Below are positions 10,763 through 20,979 of a DNA stretch of 64,000 nucleotides, piece after piece; within the stretch, counting starts at the first letter, position 1; every line of letters starts with the position of its first letter. The translations under genes were made by a program, and so were the position numbers. A model generated the notes under the pieces. It did no database searches and had not been told where the DNA came from. It saw nothing but the letters and a program-made list of their open reading frames with translations. The DNA lies in NCBI GenBank assembly GCA_018824085.1, contig JAHJHI010000023.1, forward strand, positions 1 through 64,000. Reading direction: 5' to 3'. Origin of the DNA: Gammaproteobacteria bacterium (GTDB lineage: Bacteria > Pseudomonadota > Gammaproteobacteria > Burkholderiales > Rhodocyclaceae).

Positions 10763-12625
10763 ATGGCGACGCTGATTCCCTCGTACAGTACTTGTGCCTC
10801 CCGCATGCAGGCGGGCGAGAGGCGGTTTGCCCAGCGTCTGGAAGACAAGCTGGAGGACGACTACCTGTGCTGGTATGACATGCCGGTCGGCGACCGCCGA
10901 CGGTACTCGGATTTCATCGTTCTGCACCCCCGCCGCGGTCTGCTGCTGCTGGAGGTGAAGGACTGGCGCCTCGCCACCATACAGTCCATGGATCGCGTAT
11001 CGGCGCAGATACTGACCGATGCCGGACCGCGAGTGGTGAGCAATCCGCTGGAGCAGGTCAGGCAGTGCGCCTATCAGCTGATCGGCGATCTGGAGCGCGA
11101 TCCGCAACTGGTTCAACACGAGGGCAGGCACCGGGGCAAGCTCGCATTGCCCTGGGGTTACGGCGTCGTGCTCAGCGGCATGACGCGCAAGCAGTTCGAG
11201 GGTACTGACCTCCGCGACGTGCTGCCGCCACATCGCGTGATCTGCGCCGACGAGATGCGCGAGGCGAGCGACGCCGAGGAGTTCCAGCAGCGGCTGTGGA
11301 ACATGTTCGACGTGAGTTTCCCGCAGAGCCTCACGCTGCCGCAGATCGACCGCATACGCTGGCACCTGTTTCCCGAGGTGCGCATCGGTCATCAGCAGGC
11401 GGATCTGTTTGCCGAGGTCGGTGACGAAGCATCGGCCGACGGCGTGCTGCCGGATCTCGTCAAGGTGATGGACATGCAGCAGGAACTGCTGGCGCGCAGC
11501 CTGGGCGAGGGGCATCGCGTCATTCATGGCGTGGCCGGCTCCGGCAAGACGCTCATCCTTGGCTACCGTTGTCTGCATCTGGCCCGGCTGCTCGCGAAAC
11601 CCATTCTCGTGCTCTGCTACAATATCGCGCTGGCCGCACGGCTGCGCGATCTGATCGCCAGTCGCGGCATTGCGGACAAGGTGAGCGTTTACCACTTCCA
11701 CGACTGGTGCAGCGAACAGTTGCGGGCCTATCACGTCGAGCGCCCGGCGACCGGAAAGGACTATTTCGATCAGCTCGTATCCACCGTGATCGGCGCCGTC
11801 GACAAGGGCCTCATACCGCGCGGTCAGTACGGCGCGGTGATGATCGACGAGGGGCACGATTTCGCGCCGGAGTGGTTGCGCCTCATCGTCGGCATGGTCG
11901 ACCCGGAAACCAGTTCCTTCCTGATGCTCTACGACGACGCGCAGTCAATCTACGGCAAGCACGGCGGTCTGGATTTCAGCCTGTCCAGCGTCGGCATACA
12001 GGCACGTGGCCGCAGCACGGTACTCAAGCTGAACTACCGCAATACGGAGGACGTGATCCGCTTCGCCTACGACTTCGCCCGCGCCTACCTGACCGCAGCG
12101 GACGCCGACGACGATCACGTGCCGCTGATCGAACCGCAGTCGAGCGGGCGCCGCGGCCCGCCACCGGTGCTGCGCATCCTCGAGTCCGAGCGCGACGAGA
12201 TGGCGCTCATCACGCGCACGCTGAAGAAGATGCACGCGGAACGCGGCGTGGCCTGGGCCGACATGTGCGTCGCCTGCCCCGACAGGTACATCGGCGACCG
12301 TCTTCATCGCTACCTGAAGGCGTCGTCGATTCCGGTGCACTGGCTGTCCGATTCGCAGTCGAAGCGTCGCTTCAGCCCGTCCGAGGACACGGTGAAGCTG
12401 ATGACCATGCACAGCAGCAAGGGGCTGGAGTTTCCCTTCGTGGTCGTGTGCGGCACCCACACGCTGCCACGAGCGGAGGACGACGCAGAGCGCGTGGCGG
12501 CCGACGCCAAACTGCTTTATGTCGCGATGACACGTTCGACCGAGCGCCTGCTGGTGACCGCCTCGGCCGAGCGCGGGTTTGCGGCGCGCCTGAAGGCCAT
12601 GCTCGGGAGCGCTGCAACCGCCTGA
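10763..12625 (+). CDS. NERD-domain SF1 (UvrD/Rep-like) helicase
   Basis: A 620-residue protein. Residues 15-120 form a nuclease-related NERD domain with Glu19, Asp50 and the Glu64-x-Lys66 pair (LLLLEVKDWR), the arrangement expected of a PD-(D/E)xK-like site. An SF1 helicase follows: Walker A GVAGSGKT at 256-263, Walker B MIDEGHDF, LNYRNTEDV, and late motifs LMTMHSSKGLEF and LYVAMTRSTERLLV. Such proteins are linked to DNA repair or to defence, and the role of this one is not known. The upstream 203 bases hold no gene or clear promoter, and the start has a weak ribosome site. It is not related in context to the neighbouring cbb operon, which converges on it. Confidence 0.85.
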   Translation: MATLIPSYSTCASRMQAGERRFAQRLEDKLEDDYLCWYDMPVGDRRRYSDFIVLHPRRGLLLLEVKDWRLATIQSMDRVSAQILTDAGPRVVSNPLEQVRQCAYQLIGDLERDPQLVQHEGRHRGKLALPWGYGVVLSGMTRKQFEGTDLRDVLPPHRVICADEMREASDAEEFQQRLWNMFDVSFPQSLTLPQIDRIRWHLFPEVRIGHQQADLFAEVGDEASADGVLPDLVKVMDMQQELLARSLGEGHRVIHGVAGSGKTLILGYRCLHLARLLAKPILVLCYNIALAARLRDLIASRGIADKVSVYHFHDWCSEQLRAYHVERPATGKDYFDQLVSTVIGAVDKGLIPRGQYGAVMIDEGHDFAPEWLRLIVGMVDPETSSFLMLYDDAQSIYGKHGGLDFSLSSVGIQARGRSTVLKLNYRNTEDVIRFAYDFARAYLTAADADDDHVPLIEPQSSGRRGPPPVLRILESERDEMALITRTLKKMHAERGVAWADMCVACPDRYIGDRLHRYLKASSIPVHWLSDSQSKRRFSPSEDTVKLMTMHSSKGLEFPFVVVCGTHTLPRAEDDAERVAADAKLLYVAMTRSTERLLVTASAERGFAARLKAMLGSAATA

Positions 12626-12694
12626 TGCGGTCGTGCATCGGGTTGCATCGGGCGAGAGCCTGCGGGATCGGTCTTCTGACCGCGACAGCGATGC

Positions 12695-13711
12695 TCAGGT
12701 CGCCTTGCGCAGCACGATGCGCCCGGCCATGCCGGCGCAGCCGAAGGCTTCGAAGCGGTCCACGCACAGGTCGCGCGCAGCGGCGGTGGCGGCTTTCAGG
12801 AACTTGCGCGGATCGAATTCGGACGGGTTGTGCGCCATCGCGCGGCGCATGGCGCCGGTCATCGCGAGCCGGATGTCGGTGTCGATGTTGATCTTGCGCA
12901 CGCCGTGGCGGATGCCTTCCTGGATCTCCTCGACCGGCACGCCGTAGGTTTCCTTGATGTCGCCGCCATGCTCGCGAATGATGGCCAGCCATTCCTGCGG
13001 CACGCTGGATGAGCCGTGCATGACCAGGTGGGTGTCCGGGATGCGTGCGTGGATGGCCTTGATGCGGTCGATCGCGAGGATGTCTCCGGTCGGGCGGCGC
13101 GAGAACTTGTAGGCGCCGTGGCTGGTGCCGATGGCGATCGCCAGCGCGTCGACGCCGGTGCGCGCGACGAAGTCGGCGGCCTGTTCCGGGTCGGTCAGCA
13201 TCTGCTCGTGCGTCAGCACGCCTTCGGCGCCGACGCCGTCCTCCTCGCCGGCGGTGCCCGATTCGAGCGAACCGAGGCAGCCGAGTTCGCCTTCGACCGA
13301 CACGCCCACCGCGTGCGCGATGTCGACCACACGGCGCGTCACGTCGACGTTGTAGTCGTAGCTGGCGGGCGTCTTCGCGTCTTCCATCAGCGAGCCGTCC
13401 ATCATCACGCTGGTGAATCCGGAGCGGATGGACTGCACGCACACGGCCGCGCTGGCGCCGTGGTCCTGGTGCATGACGACCGGGATGTCCGGATACATTT
13501 CGACGGCCGCCTCGACCATCCTGCGCAGGAAGGGCTCGCCCGCGTAGCTGCGCGCGCCGGCCGAGGCCTGCAGGATGACCGGGCTGCCGGTCTGCGCGGC
13601 GGCCTGCATGATGGCCTGTATCTGTTCGAGGTTGTTCACGTTGAATGCCGGCACGCCGTAGCCGTGTCCGGCTGCATGGTCCAGCAGGTGCCGCAGGGAA
13701 ATCATCGCCAT
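12695..13711 (-). CDS. cbbA: Fructose/sedoheptulose-bisphosphate aldolase, class II
   Basis: A 338-residue zinc-dependent class II aldolase. It opens with [25 protein letters not shown] and has the zinc/active-site segments [42 protein letters not shown] and [14 protein letters not shown]. In the Calvin cycle it joins triose phosphates to fructose-1,6-bisphosphate, and DHAP plus erythrose-4-phosphate to sedoheptulose-1,7-bisphosphate. GGAG lies 6 bases before the start. It is the last gene of the cbb operon, 56 bases after the GAPDH-like gene. Confidence 0.95.
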   Translation of the reverse strand: MAMISLRHLLDHAAGHGYGVPAFNVNNLEQIQAIMQAAAQTGSPVILQASAGARSYAGEPFLRRMVEAAVEMYPDIPVVMHQDHGASAAVCVQSIRSGFTSVMMDGSLMEDAKTPASYDYNVDVTRRVVDIAHAVGVSVEGELGCLGSLESGTAGEEDGVGAEGVLTHEQMLTDPEQAADFVARTGVDALAIAIGTSHGAYKFSRRPTGDILAIDRIKAIHARIPDTHLVMHGSSSVPQEWLAIIREHGGDIKETYGVPVEEIQEGIRHGVRKINIDTDIRLAMTGAMRRAMAHNPSEFDPRKFLKAATAAARDLCVDRFEAFGCAGMAGRIVLRKAT

Positions 13712-13767
13712 TTGAAACTCCGGTTGTCAGGGAAATTCGGGAAAGGGCTGGTGTGCCACGGCGTTGC

Positions 13768-14658
13768 TCAGGCGTGCGCCATGGCCCGCGCGGTGTCGAC
13801 CAGCCGGTGCGCAAAGCCGTGGTCGCCGCGGTAGCCGGCGCACACTTTCACGACGCGGCCGGACACCTGCGTCCAGCCGGCTTCGAACACGCTGGAACGC
13901 GTGTCGCGATCGGCCAGCGCCGTGGTGAGAGGGGTGTCGCCGTAGCGCAGGATGCCGGCATACGGCCCGAAGGCGGCGCACTGCATCAGCGCGTTCACCT
14001 CGTCGACGCTGGTGGCGCGCTGCGCGACGAACACCATGCCGATCAGTGACGCGTGCACGCCGGGCATGCGCATCGGTTCGGTTTCGTCGAAGCAGTGGTC
14101 CAGCTCCGGCAGCACGCGGTGCAGGTGCTCGGCGGCGCCGGTGCGCATCGGCAGCGCGAAGTCGTCGTCGCCGTCGCCGTCATGGCGGCGGCTGTGCACC
14201 GCCGTCAGCATCGCGTTGGAGATGCCCAGCGCCTCGTGCAGCACGCGCGCCACCGGTGCGATGCAGTGCGTTGCGCGGCAGGCGCTGTCCACGGCGCGGT
14301 GCGTGTCGCGCAGCGCGCCGTGATTCACACCGTAGACGACGGTGGCGTCGGCAGCCGTGGCGGCCGGCGCGCAGCTCAGCACCTTGCGCGCGCCGGCCGC
14401 CAGATGCGCCCGCGCATCCCGCCCCGTACAGTCGAGCACGATGTCAATCGCGTGCCGCTTCCAGGGCAGGCGGCGGGCATCGCGCACGCGGCTCAGTGCG
14501 ACGCCGGCACCCCCGGCATCGCGCAGCGCCGCGGGGGCGCGGGGAGCGCCGGCCGCGTTGATCGCCACCAGCTGCAGACCGTCGGCGCCACGCAGCGCCG
14601 CCAGCACGCTGTGCGCGATGCGCCCGTCGCCGGCCACGGCGATGCGTGTCGCGGCCAT
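13768..14658 (-). CDS. Degenerate glyceraldehyde-3-phosphate dehydrogenase-like protein
   Basis: A 296-residue GAPDH homologue, shorter than the usual 330 or so. Along its length it keeps recognisable GAPDH landmarks: AVAGDGRIAHSVL for the NAD site, LVAINA, DIVLDCTG, VLSCAPA, TVVYGVNH, CIAPVARVLHEALGI, TAVHS (the catalytic His region), TGAAEHLHRVLPEL and HRLVDTA. The catalytic ASCTTNC motif is rewritten as ACRATHC, so an Arg lies where the nucleophilic Cys should be, with a Cys one place earlier. It occupies the cbbG position and overlaps the cbbT stop (TGATG), so it is still translated in the operon. It may be inactive, altered in chemistry, or regulatory. It is not an obvious pseudogene, because the frame is intact. 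Confidence 0.75.
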   Translation of the reverse strand: MAATRIAVAGDGRIAHSVLAALRGADGLQLVAINAAGAPRAPAALRDAGGAGVALSRVRDARRLPWKRHAIDIVLDCTGRDARAHLAAGARKVLSCAPAATAADATVVYGVNHGALRDTHRAVDSACRATHCIAPVARVLHEALGISNAMLTAVHSRRHDGDGDDDFALPMRTGAAEHLHRVLPELDHCFDETEPMRMPGVHASLIGMVFVAQRATSVDEVNALMQCAAFGPYAGILRYGDTPLTTALADRDTRSSVFEAGWTQVSGRVVKVCAGYRGDHGFAHRLVDTARAMAHA

Positions 14659-16730
14659 CAGGCGGGCAGCGACTGCGCGGCGCGCGGTTCGGCGCCGCCC
14701 GCCGTGTCCAGCAAGGCGCAGGCGCGCGCCGCGACGGCTTCGGGCGTGATGCCGAACAGCGCGAACAGTTCGCCCGCCGGGGCCGATTCGCCGAAGCGGT
14801 CCAGTCCGACGACGTCGCCGGTGACGCCTTCCTCGCCGACGTACTTCCACCACAGCGCGCTCGTGCCGGCGTCGATGGCGACACGCGGCAGATGGCGCGG
14901 GATGACGTCACGGCGGTAGTGCGCGTCCTGCCGCTCGAATGCCTCCCAGCAAGGCATGGACACGACGCGCGCCGCAATGCCCTGCGCCGCCAGCAGGTCC
15001 GCGGCGCGCAGCGCGATGCCGACTTCCGAGCCGGTGGCCAGCAGGCACACGCGTTCGCCGCGCGGGCGGCGCAGCACATAGCCGCCGCGCGCGATGTCCG
15101 CGATGCGCACCGCGCCGTCGCCGGCATGCGGCAGCGCCTGGCGCGACAGCAGCAGGCAGCTCGGGCCGGGTCGCGGCGAAGCCGGGCGGCGCAGCGATTC
15201 ACGCCATGCGACAGCGGTTTCGGTGGCGTCGCACGGGCGCCAGACATCGACGCCGGGAATCAGGCGCAGGCTGGCGGCATGTTCCACCGGCTGGTGGGTG
15301 GGACCGTCCTCGCCCAGACCGATGGAGTCGTGCGTGAACACATGCACCACCGGCAGCTGCATCAGCGCCGACATGCGGATGGCGTTGCGCGCGTAGTCCG
15401 AGAACGTGAGGAAGGTGCCGCCGTACGGGCGGTAGCCGCCGTGCAGCGCGACGCCGTTCATGATGGCAGCCATGCCGAACTCGCGCACGCCGTAGTGCAC
15501 GTGGTTGCCGGTGCCGGCGCCCTTGAGCGGACGGTGGCCCTTCCAGTCGGTCAGGTTGGAGCCGGTCAGGTCGGCCGAGCCGCCGAGCAGTTCCGGCATG
15601 GCTGGCGCGATGATGTGCAGCGCGTCCTGCGACGCCTTGCGCGTGGCGACCGCGCCGGCGCGCAGTTCGGCCGCGTCGCACGCCGCCTCCAGCGCGCGCA
15701 GCGCATCGGAGGTCAGCGAGGCGTCGCGCGGCAGGCGGCGCGACAGTTCGGCCGCCAGCTCCGGAAAGGCCCGCGCGTAGTGGTCGATGCGCTGCTGCCA
15801 GCTGCGGTGCGCAGCGGCACCGCGCTCGCGTGCCGACCACGCGGCGGCGATGGCGGGCGGGATGTCGAATGGCGGTGCATGCCAGCCGAGCGCTTCGCGG
15901 GTGAGCGCGATCTCCGCCTCGCCCAGCGCCTCGCCGTGCGCCTTGGCGGTGCCGGCGCGGTTGGGGGAGCCCTGGCCGATGCGCGTTTCGCAGCAGATGA
16001 GGACCGGGCGCTCGCTGCGCAGCGCGGTTTCGATGGCGCCGTCGAGCGCGATCGGGTCATGGCCGTCGACCGCACGCACGACCGTCCAGCCGCAGGCCTC
16101 GAAGCGCGCCGGCGTGTCGTCGGTGAACCAGCCGGCCACGTCGCCGTCGATGGAAATGCCGTTGTCGTCGTAGAAGGCGACCAGCTTGTTCAGCTTCCAC
16201 GTGCCGGCGAGCGAGCACACCTCATGGCTGATGCCTTCCATCAGGCAGCCGTCGCCGAGAAAGACCCAGGTGCGGTGGTCGATCACCGTGTGGCCCGGGC
16301 GGTTGAATTCGGCGGCGAGCAGCTTCTCCGCCAGCGCCATGCCGACCGCGTTGGCGAGGCCCTGGCCGAGCGGGCCGGTCGTGGTTTCGACACCCGGCGT
16401 GATGTCGACCTCGGGGTGGCCCGGCGTGCGTGAATGAAGCTGGCGGAAGCGGCGCAGCTCGTCCATCGGCAGGTCGTAGCCGCTGAGGTGGAGCAGGGCG
16501 TACAGCAGCATGGAACCGTGGCCGTTGGACAGCACGAAGCGGTCGCGGTCAGGCCAGTGCGGGTCGGCCGGGTCGTGCTTCAGGTGATGGCGCCACAGCG
16601 CTTCGGCGATGTCGGCCATGCCCATCGGCATGCCGGGGTGGCCCGAGTTGGCCGCCTGCACGGCGTCCATCGCGAGCGCGCGCAGCGCGTTGGCGCACTG
16701 CGTGCGCAGGTGGAGGTTGGCATCGGTCAT
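14658..16730 (-). CDS. cbbT: Transketolase
   Basis: A 690-residue thiamine-diphosphate enzyme, full length for the family. The ThDP signature is GDGCLMEGISHEVCSLAG, followed by FYDDNGISIDG. The pyrimidine-binding region has GGYRPYGGTFLTFSDYARNA, and substrate-site segments include NSGHPGMPMG, PLGQGLANAVGMA and THDSIGLGEDGPTHQPVEH. It moves two-carbon units to regenerate xylulose-5-phosphate and ribose-5-phosphate in the Calvin cycle. It lies 13 bases after cbbP and its stop overlaps the next start. Confidence 0.96.
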   Translation of the reverse strand: MTDANLHLRTQCANALRALAMDAVQAANSGHPGMPMGMADIAEALWRHHLKHDPADPHWPDRDRFVLSNGHGSMLLYALLHLSGYDLPMDELRRFRQLHSRTPGHPEVDITPGVETTTGPLGQGLANAVGMALAEKLLAAEFNRPGHTVIDHRTWVFLGDGCLMEGISHEVCSLAGTWKLNKLVAFYDDNGISIDGDVAGWFTDDTPARFEACGWTVVRAVDGHDPIALDGAIETALRSERPVLICCETRIGQGSPNRAGTAKAHGEALGEAEIALTREALGWHAPPFDIPPAIAAAWSARERGAAAHRSWQQRIDHYARAFPELAAELSRRLPRDASLTSDALRALEAACDAAELRAGAVATRKASQDALHIIAPAMPELLGGSADLTGSNLTDWKGHRPLKGAGTGNHVHYGVREFGMAAIMNGVALHGGYRPYGGTFLTFSDYARNAIRMSALMQLPVVHVFTHDSIGLGEDGPTHQPVEHAASLRLIPGVDVWRPCDATETAVAWRESLRRPASPRPGPSCLLLSRQALPHAGDGAVRIADIARGGYVLRRPRGERVCLLATGSEVGIALRAADLLAAQGIAARVVSMPCWEAFERQDAHYRRDVIPRHLPRVAIDAGTSALWWKYVGEEGVTGDVVGLDRFGESAPAGELFALFGITPEAVAARACALLDTAGGAEPRAAQSLPA

Positions 16731-16743
16731 CGTGGCGGCTCCT

Positions 16744-17634
16744 TCAGACGGGCAGTTGCTGGCGGCGGCGTTCGAGCAGGCGCAGGATCATCGGCGTGAA
16801 GATGAGCTGCATCGCGAGTTCCATCTTTCCGCCCGGCACCACCAGCGTGTTGGCGCGCGACATGAAGGAGTCGTGCAGCATGCTGAGCAGATACGGGAAG
16901 TCGAAGCCGCGCGGATTGGCGAAGCGGATGACGACGAGGCTTTCGTCGGCGGTCGGGATGGTGCGGGCGATGAACGGGTCGGACGTGTCCACCACGGGCA
17001 CGCGCTGGAAGTTGATGTGGGTGCGCGTGAATTGCGGGCAGATGTAGTGCACGTAGTCGTGCATGCGGCGCAGGATGACGTCGGTCACGGCTTCGGTGGA
17101 ATAGCCGCGGGTGCTGCGGTCCCGATGGATCTTCTGGATCCATTCGAGGTTGATGACAGGCACCACGCCGATCAGCAGATCGGCGTACCGGGATACATCA
17201 ACATGTTCTGTCTTCACTCCGCCGTGCAGCCCCTCGTAGAACAGCAGGTCGCTCGCCGGCAGCGGCTCCCAGGGCGTGAAGGTGCCGGCGGGTTGCGCGT
17301 ACGGCGCGGCTTCCTCGTCGTTGTGCAGGTACTTGCGGCTGCGCCCGCTGCCGGTTTCGGAGTAGTCGCGGAACAGGTTCTCCAGCTCGGCGAACAGGTT
17401 GGCGTCCTCGCCGAAATGGCTGAAGTGCGGGCACACGGGCGAGCCGTCGCCGCCTTCGGCCTGCGCCATGACGCGCTTCATTTCATTGCGGTCGTAGCGG
17501 TGGTAGCTGTCGCCCTCGATGACGGCCGCCGTGATGTTCTCGCGGCGGAAGATGTTGTCGAAGGTGCGCGTGACCGACGTGGTGCCGGCGCCGGACGAGC
17601 CGGTGATGGAAACGATGGGGTGTCTGGCTGACAT
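16744..17634 (-). CDS. cbbP: Phosphoribulokinase
   Basis: A 296-residue proteobacterial (octameric-type) phosphoribulokinase. Residues 8-20 carry the P-loop VSITGSSGAGTTS; SYHRYDR, the Walker-B-like DLLFYEGLHGG and WIQKIHRDRSTRGYS are family segments. It phosphorylates ribulose-5-phosphate with ATP to give the RubisCO substrate ribulose-1,5-bisphosphate, so it is specific to the Calvin cycle. It lies between cbbF and cbbT in the operon. Confidence 0.97.
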   Translation of the reverse strand: MSARHPIVSITGSSGAGTTSVTRTFDNIFRRENITAAVIEGDSYHRYDRNEMKRVMAQAEGGDGSPVCPHFSHFGEDANLFAELENLFRDYSETGSGRSRKYLHNDEEAAPYAQPAGTFTPWEPLPASDLLFYEGLHGGVKTEHVDVSRYADLLIGVVPVINLEWIQKIHRDRSTRGYSTEAVTDVILRRMHDYVHYICPQFTRTHINFQRVPVVDTSDPFIARTIPTADESLVVIRFANPRGFDFPYLLSMLHDSFMSRANTLVVPGGKMELAMQLIFTPMILRLLERRRQQLPV

Positions 17635-17686
17635 GGTGACCTCGGATATGCGGAATGCGTGGGCAGCGCGGCGCGCGCGCTGCCGC

Positions 17687-18760
17687 CTAGACGGCGTCGG
17701 CGAACAGGCCGCGCTTGCCGAACAGCGGCGCCTGATAGGTGTCCGGCGGCGGTTCGCGGTGATAGGCCTCGATGCGTGCGACTTCCTCGCGCGAGCCGAA
17801 CACGAAGCCGATGCGCTGGTGCAGCGCCTCCGGCTGCACGTCCATCAGGCGGGCGCGGCCGGTGCTCGCCATGCCGCCCGCCTGTTCGATCAGGAAGGCG
17901 ATCGGGCTGGCTTCGTAGAGCAGGCGCAGGCGGCCCGGCTTCGACGGATCCTTGCTGTCTTTCGGGTACATGAACACGCCGCCGCGCATCAGGATGCGGT
18001 GCGTCTCGGCGACCAGCGAGGCGATCCAGCGCATGTTGAAGTCAGCGCCACGCGGGCCGGATCTGCCGGCCAGGCATTCATCGACGTAACGGCTGACCGC
18101 CGGCTCCCAGAAACGGCTGTTGGAGGCGTTGATGGCGAATTCGCGCGTCGTCTCCGGCACCTTCAGGTCGGGATGGCTGAGCACCCACTCGCCCAGCACG
18201 GGGTCGAGCGTGAAGGCGTGCGTGCCCCGGCCCAGCGTCAGCACGAGCATGGTCGACGGGCCGTAGATCGCATAGCCGGCGCACACCTGCCGCGTGCCCG
18301 GCTGCAGGAAGTCGGCGGTGACCGCGTCCTCGCCCGGCCGGACCGCACGCACGATGGAGAAGATGCTGCCGACCGACACGTTGACGTCGATGTTGGACGA
18401 GCCGTCCAGCGGGTCGAACGAGAGCAGGTAACGACCGCGCGGGTATTCCGCCGGCAGCAGCTGGATGTCGTCCATCTCTTCCGAGGCCATGCCGGCGACG
18501 TGGCCGCCCCACTCGTTGGCGCGCAGGAAGATCCGGTTGCTCAGCACGTCGAGCGTCTTCTGCTCCTCGCCCTGCACGTTGCCGCTTCCCGCCGAGCCGA
18601 GCACGCCGGCCAGGCCGCCGAACGCGACCTTGCGCGATATCGCCTTGCACGCCAGCGCGACGTCGGTGATCAGCGCGTTCAGCTCGCCGGTGGCGTCCGG
18701 GTGACGGCGGCGTTCTTCTATCAGGTACTGAATCAGTGTGGTGCGTCCGCCTGTGGGCAT
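17687..18760 (-). CDS. cbbF: Fructose-1,6-/sedoheptulose-1,7-bisphosphatase, class I
   Basis: A 357-residue class I FBPase. The metal-binding signature is [20 protein letters not shown], and the C-terminal part has [30 protein letters not shown] broken into typical substrate-site segments such as [20 protein letters not shown]. It dephosphorylates fructose-1,6-bisphosphate and, in autotrophs, often sedoheptulose-1,7-bisphosphate. AGGAGGAG stands 7 bases before the ATG, one of the strongest ribosome sites in this operon. Position between cbbZ and cbbP supports a Calvin-cycle role rather than gluconeogenesis. Confidence 0.96.
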   Translation of the reverse strand: MPTGGRTTLIQYLIEERRRHPDATGELNALITDVALACKAISRKVAFGGLAGVLGSAGSGNVQGEEQKTLDVLSNRIFLRANEWGGHVAGMASEEMDDIQLLPAEYPRGRYLLSFDPLDGSSNIDVNVSVGSIFSIVRAVRPGEDAVTADFLQPGTRQVCAGYAIYGPSTMLVLTLGRGTHAFTLDPVLGEWVLSHPDLKVPETTREFAINASNSRFWEPAVSRYVDECLAGRSGPRGADFNMRWIASLVAETHRILMRGGVFMYPKDSKDPSKPGRLRLLYEASPIAFLIEQAGGMASTGRARLMDVQPEALHQRIGFVFGSREEVARIEAYHREPPPDTYQAPLFGKRGLFADAV

Positions 18761-18806
18761 CGTGGTCTCCTCCTGTTTTTGTCGGTCCGGCGCGGCGCGC
18801 CGCGCC

Positions 18807-19496
18807 CTATTCGGCTTCTTCGTAGCGCGACGTCATTTCCATCAGCAACTGCGACGGTGACGCGATGTGCCAGGGCCGTACGTCGTCCGGCACGCCGTGT
18901 GCGCCATAGCCCCAGCCGACCAGCGCCACCGGGCAGCCGGCGTTGCGCGCGGCGAGCAGGTCTGCCGCGCTGTCGCCCACCATGAGCAGCTGCGCGGGCT
19001 TCACGCAGAGTTGCGCGGCGGCGGCGTCGAGCAGCGCCGGCGACGGTTTGGTCTGCGCGGCGGTGTCCGCGCCGTGCACCGAGGACATGAAGGGCAGCAG
19101 GCCGGCGGCGGCGAGTACCGCCTGCGCCAGCGGCGTCGGCTTGTTGGTCACGACGACCAGCGGGCACACGGCGTACAGGCCTTCCACCATTTCCTCGATG
19201 CCGTCGAACACCATGCCGTGGTCGAGCGGTGCGTCCAGCGTCGCGCGGTCGAACGCGGCGCGCAGCGTGGCGTGCAGCGAGCCGTCGCCGTCCTCGCGCT
19301 TGAGATGGACGAGCGCGCGCCGGATCAGCAGGTCCGGGCCGCCGCCTATCCAGCTGCGCGTGGTGGCCAGATCGACGCCGGGCAGGCAGCTGTTCTCGAG
19401 CGCGGTGTTGAGCGCGTTCCAGATGTCAGGGGCGCTGTCGACCAGCGTGCCGTCGAGGTCGAAGGCGATGGCGTGGATGCGGTTCAGGTCAAACAT
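18807..19496 (-). CDS. cbbZ: Phosphoglycolate phosphatase
   Basis: A 229-residue HAD-superfamily phosphatase. The nucleophile motif is [20 protein letters not shown] near residue 10, motif [11 protein letters not shown], and motif [21 protein letters not shown]. In cbb operons this gene removes 2-phosphoglycolate formed when RubisCO reacts with O2. ATG 19496 was chosen because it gives the normal [17 protein letters not shown] opening; upstream in-frame codons lie within cbbE. Its start overlaps the end of cbbE by 8 bases. Confidence 0.93.
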   Translation of the reverse strand: MFDLNRIHAIAFDLDGTLVDSAPDIWNALNTALENSCLPGVDLATTRSWIGGGPDLLIRRALVHLKREDGDGSLHATLRAAFDRATLDAPLDHGMVFDGIEEMVEGLYAVCPLVVVTNKPTPLAQAVLAAAGLLPFMSSVHGADTAAQTKPSPALLDAAAAQLCVKPAQLLMVGDSAADLLAARNAGCPVALVGWGYGAHGVPDDVRPWHIASPSQLLMEMTSRYEEAE

Positions 19497-20193
19497 GGGC
19501 AGGGTCTCCGGAAGTGCGTGCGGCGCGCCCGGCGAGCGCGTTGTCGCGCAGCGCGCTGATCGATTGTGCGTAGTGCCCGCCGGTGAATACGGCCGAGCCG
19601 GCGACCAGCGTGTCGGCGCCGGCGGCGCCGACGCGTGCCGCGTTGCCGGCATTCACGCCGCCGTCGACTTCCAGCCATACGTCGCGCCCGCTGGTGTCGA
19701 TGCGCCGGCGCACGGCTTCGATCTTGGGCAGCACCGATTCGATGAAACGCTGTCCGCCGAAGCCGGGATTGACCGACATCAGCAGCACCAGATCGAGCTG
19801 GTCGAGCACGTGGTCGAGCACCGACAGCGGTGTGGCGGGGTTCAGCACCAGACCGGCGCGCACGCCGTGCGAGCGGATGAGCTGCACCGTGCGGTCGATG
19901 TGTTCGCTCGCTTCGGGATGGAAGGAAATGATGGAGGCGCCGGCCTGCGCGAACATCGGAATCAGCGCGTCCACCGGCTTCACCATGAGGTGCACGTCGA
20001 TCGGCACCGTGGCCCAGGGCTTGATCGCCTCGCACACCAGCGGGCCGACCGTCAGGTTGGGCACGTAGTGGTTGTCCATCACGTCGAAATGGATGAGGTC
20101 GGCGCCGGCGTCGATGACGGCGGCAACCTCGGCGCCGAGGCGGGCGAAATCGGCCGACAGCAGGCTGGGCGCGATGCGCATGGGCGCCGTCAT
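19489..20193 (-). CDS. cbbE: Ribulose-phosphate 3-epimerase
   Basis: A 234-residue TIM-barrel epimerase. Family motifs are [14 protein letters not shown] at the N terminus, [17 protein letters not shown] with a metal ligand, [29 protein letters not shown] and LEVDGGVN. It interconverts xylulose-5-phosphate and ribulose-5-phosphate. The start at 20193 overlaps the cbbY stop by 4 bases (ATGA) and gives the normal N terminus. Length is as expected plus a short C-terminal tail. Confidence 0.96.
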   Translation of the reverse strand: MTAPMRIAPSLLSADFARLGAEVAAVIDAGADLIHFDVMDNHYVPNLTVGPLVCEAIKPWATVPIDVHLMVKPVDALIPMFAQAGASIISFHPEASEHIDRTVQLIRSHGVRAGLVLNPATPLSVLDHVLDQLDLVLLMSVNPGFGGQRFIESVLPKIEAVRRRIDTSGRDVWLEVDGGVNAGNAARVGAAGADTLVAGSAVFTGGHYAQSISALRDNALAGRAARTSGDPAHV

Positions 20194-20978
20194 GACAGTG
20201 CGCCCTCGCCGGAGCGCGCGGCGAGCCGGCACAGCTCGCCGAAGCCCAGCCAGGGCTGGTCGCGCAGCCGACGGCCGGGTTCCTGCGCCAGCGGATGCGC
20301 GGCGTCGCCCAGATGCGGCAGCAGCAGGCCGGCGTCGGCGAAGTCGCCGTCCTCGCTCCAGAAGGTGGGCGTCACCACGGTCCACAGCCCGGCCGCGCGT
20401 GCGGCGGCGAGGCCGTTGGCGGAGTCCTCGAAGGCGATGGCGTGGTCGGCGCGCACGCCCAGGTGCTGCAGCGCGAGCAGGTAGATGTCGGGCGCCGGTT
20501 TCTTGTGTGCCACCTGGTCGCCGCAGGCGATGACGCCGAACGGTTCGAGCGCGCGCGGCCCCAGCGTTGCGTGCAGCAGCGCGTCGACATTGACGGCCGT
20601 GGTGGTGCTGGCGATGGCGAGCCGGCATCCGGCGTGGCGTGCCTCGTCCAGCAGGCGTGCCACGCCCGCGCGCAGCGGCACCGCGCCGTCGCGCACCACG
20701 GCGCTGTAGAAGCGCGTCTTCGCCGCATGGATCTGCGGTATCAGCGCGCGCAGGCGCGCGCGCTCCGCGTCGTCCGTGTCGAGTGTGGCGATGTGCCGGG
20801 CCATCCTCTCCTTGCCGCCGGTGGTGGCGAGCAGCGCGCGGTAGTCGGTGCGGCTCCATTTCCAGTCCAGGCCGCAGCGCTCGAATGCGAGATTGAAGGC
20901 GGTGCGGTGGGCTTCTTCGGTGTCGGCAAGCGTGCCGTCGACGTCGAATATCAATGCGTCGATGCGTGTCGTCTGCAT
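20190..20978 (-). CDS. cbbY: CbbY, HAD-family xylulose-1,5-bisphosphate phosphatase
   Basis: A 262-residue HAD hydrolase of the CbbY type. The nucleophile motif is [20 protein letters not shown] near residue 10; TTGGKERM (cap), [10 protein letters not shown] (motif II), [17 protein letters not shown] and [16 protein letters not shown] (motif IV) are all typical. CbbY is known to degrade xylulose-1,5-bisphosphate, a misfire product of RubisCO that inhibits it, so this gene works with cbbX in keeping RubisCO active. It is one base after cbbX and overlaps cbbE. Confidence 0.94.
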   Translation of the reverse strand: MQTTRIDALIFDVDGTLADTEEAHRTAFNLAFERCGLDWKWSRTDYRALLATTGGKERMARHIATLDTDDAERARLRALIPQIHAAKTRFYSAVVRDGAVPLRAGVARLLDEARHAGCRLAIASTTTAVNVDALLHATLGPRALEPFGVIACGDQVAHKKPAPDIYLLALQHLGVRADHAIAFEDSANGLAAARAAGLWTVVTPTFWSEDGDFADAGLLLPHLGDAAHPLAQEPGRRLRDQPWLGFGELCRLAARSGEGALS

Positions 20979-20979
20979 G

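Noticed and set aside
12626-12694. Terminator between the converging NERD-helicase and cbbA
   Set aside because: Only a 4-bp stem (GGTC-TTCT-GACC) without T-run was found in the gap.
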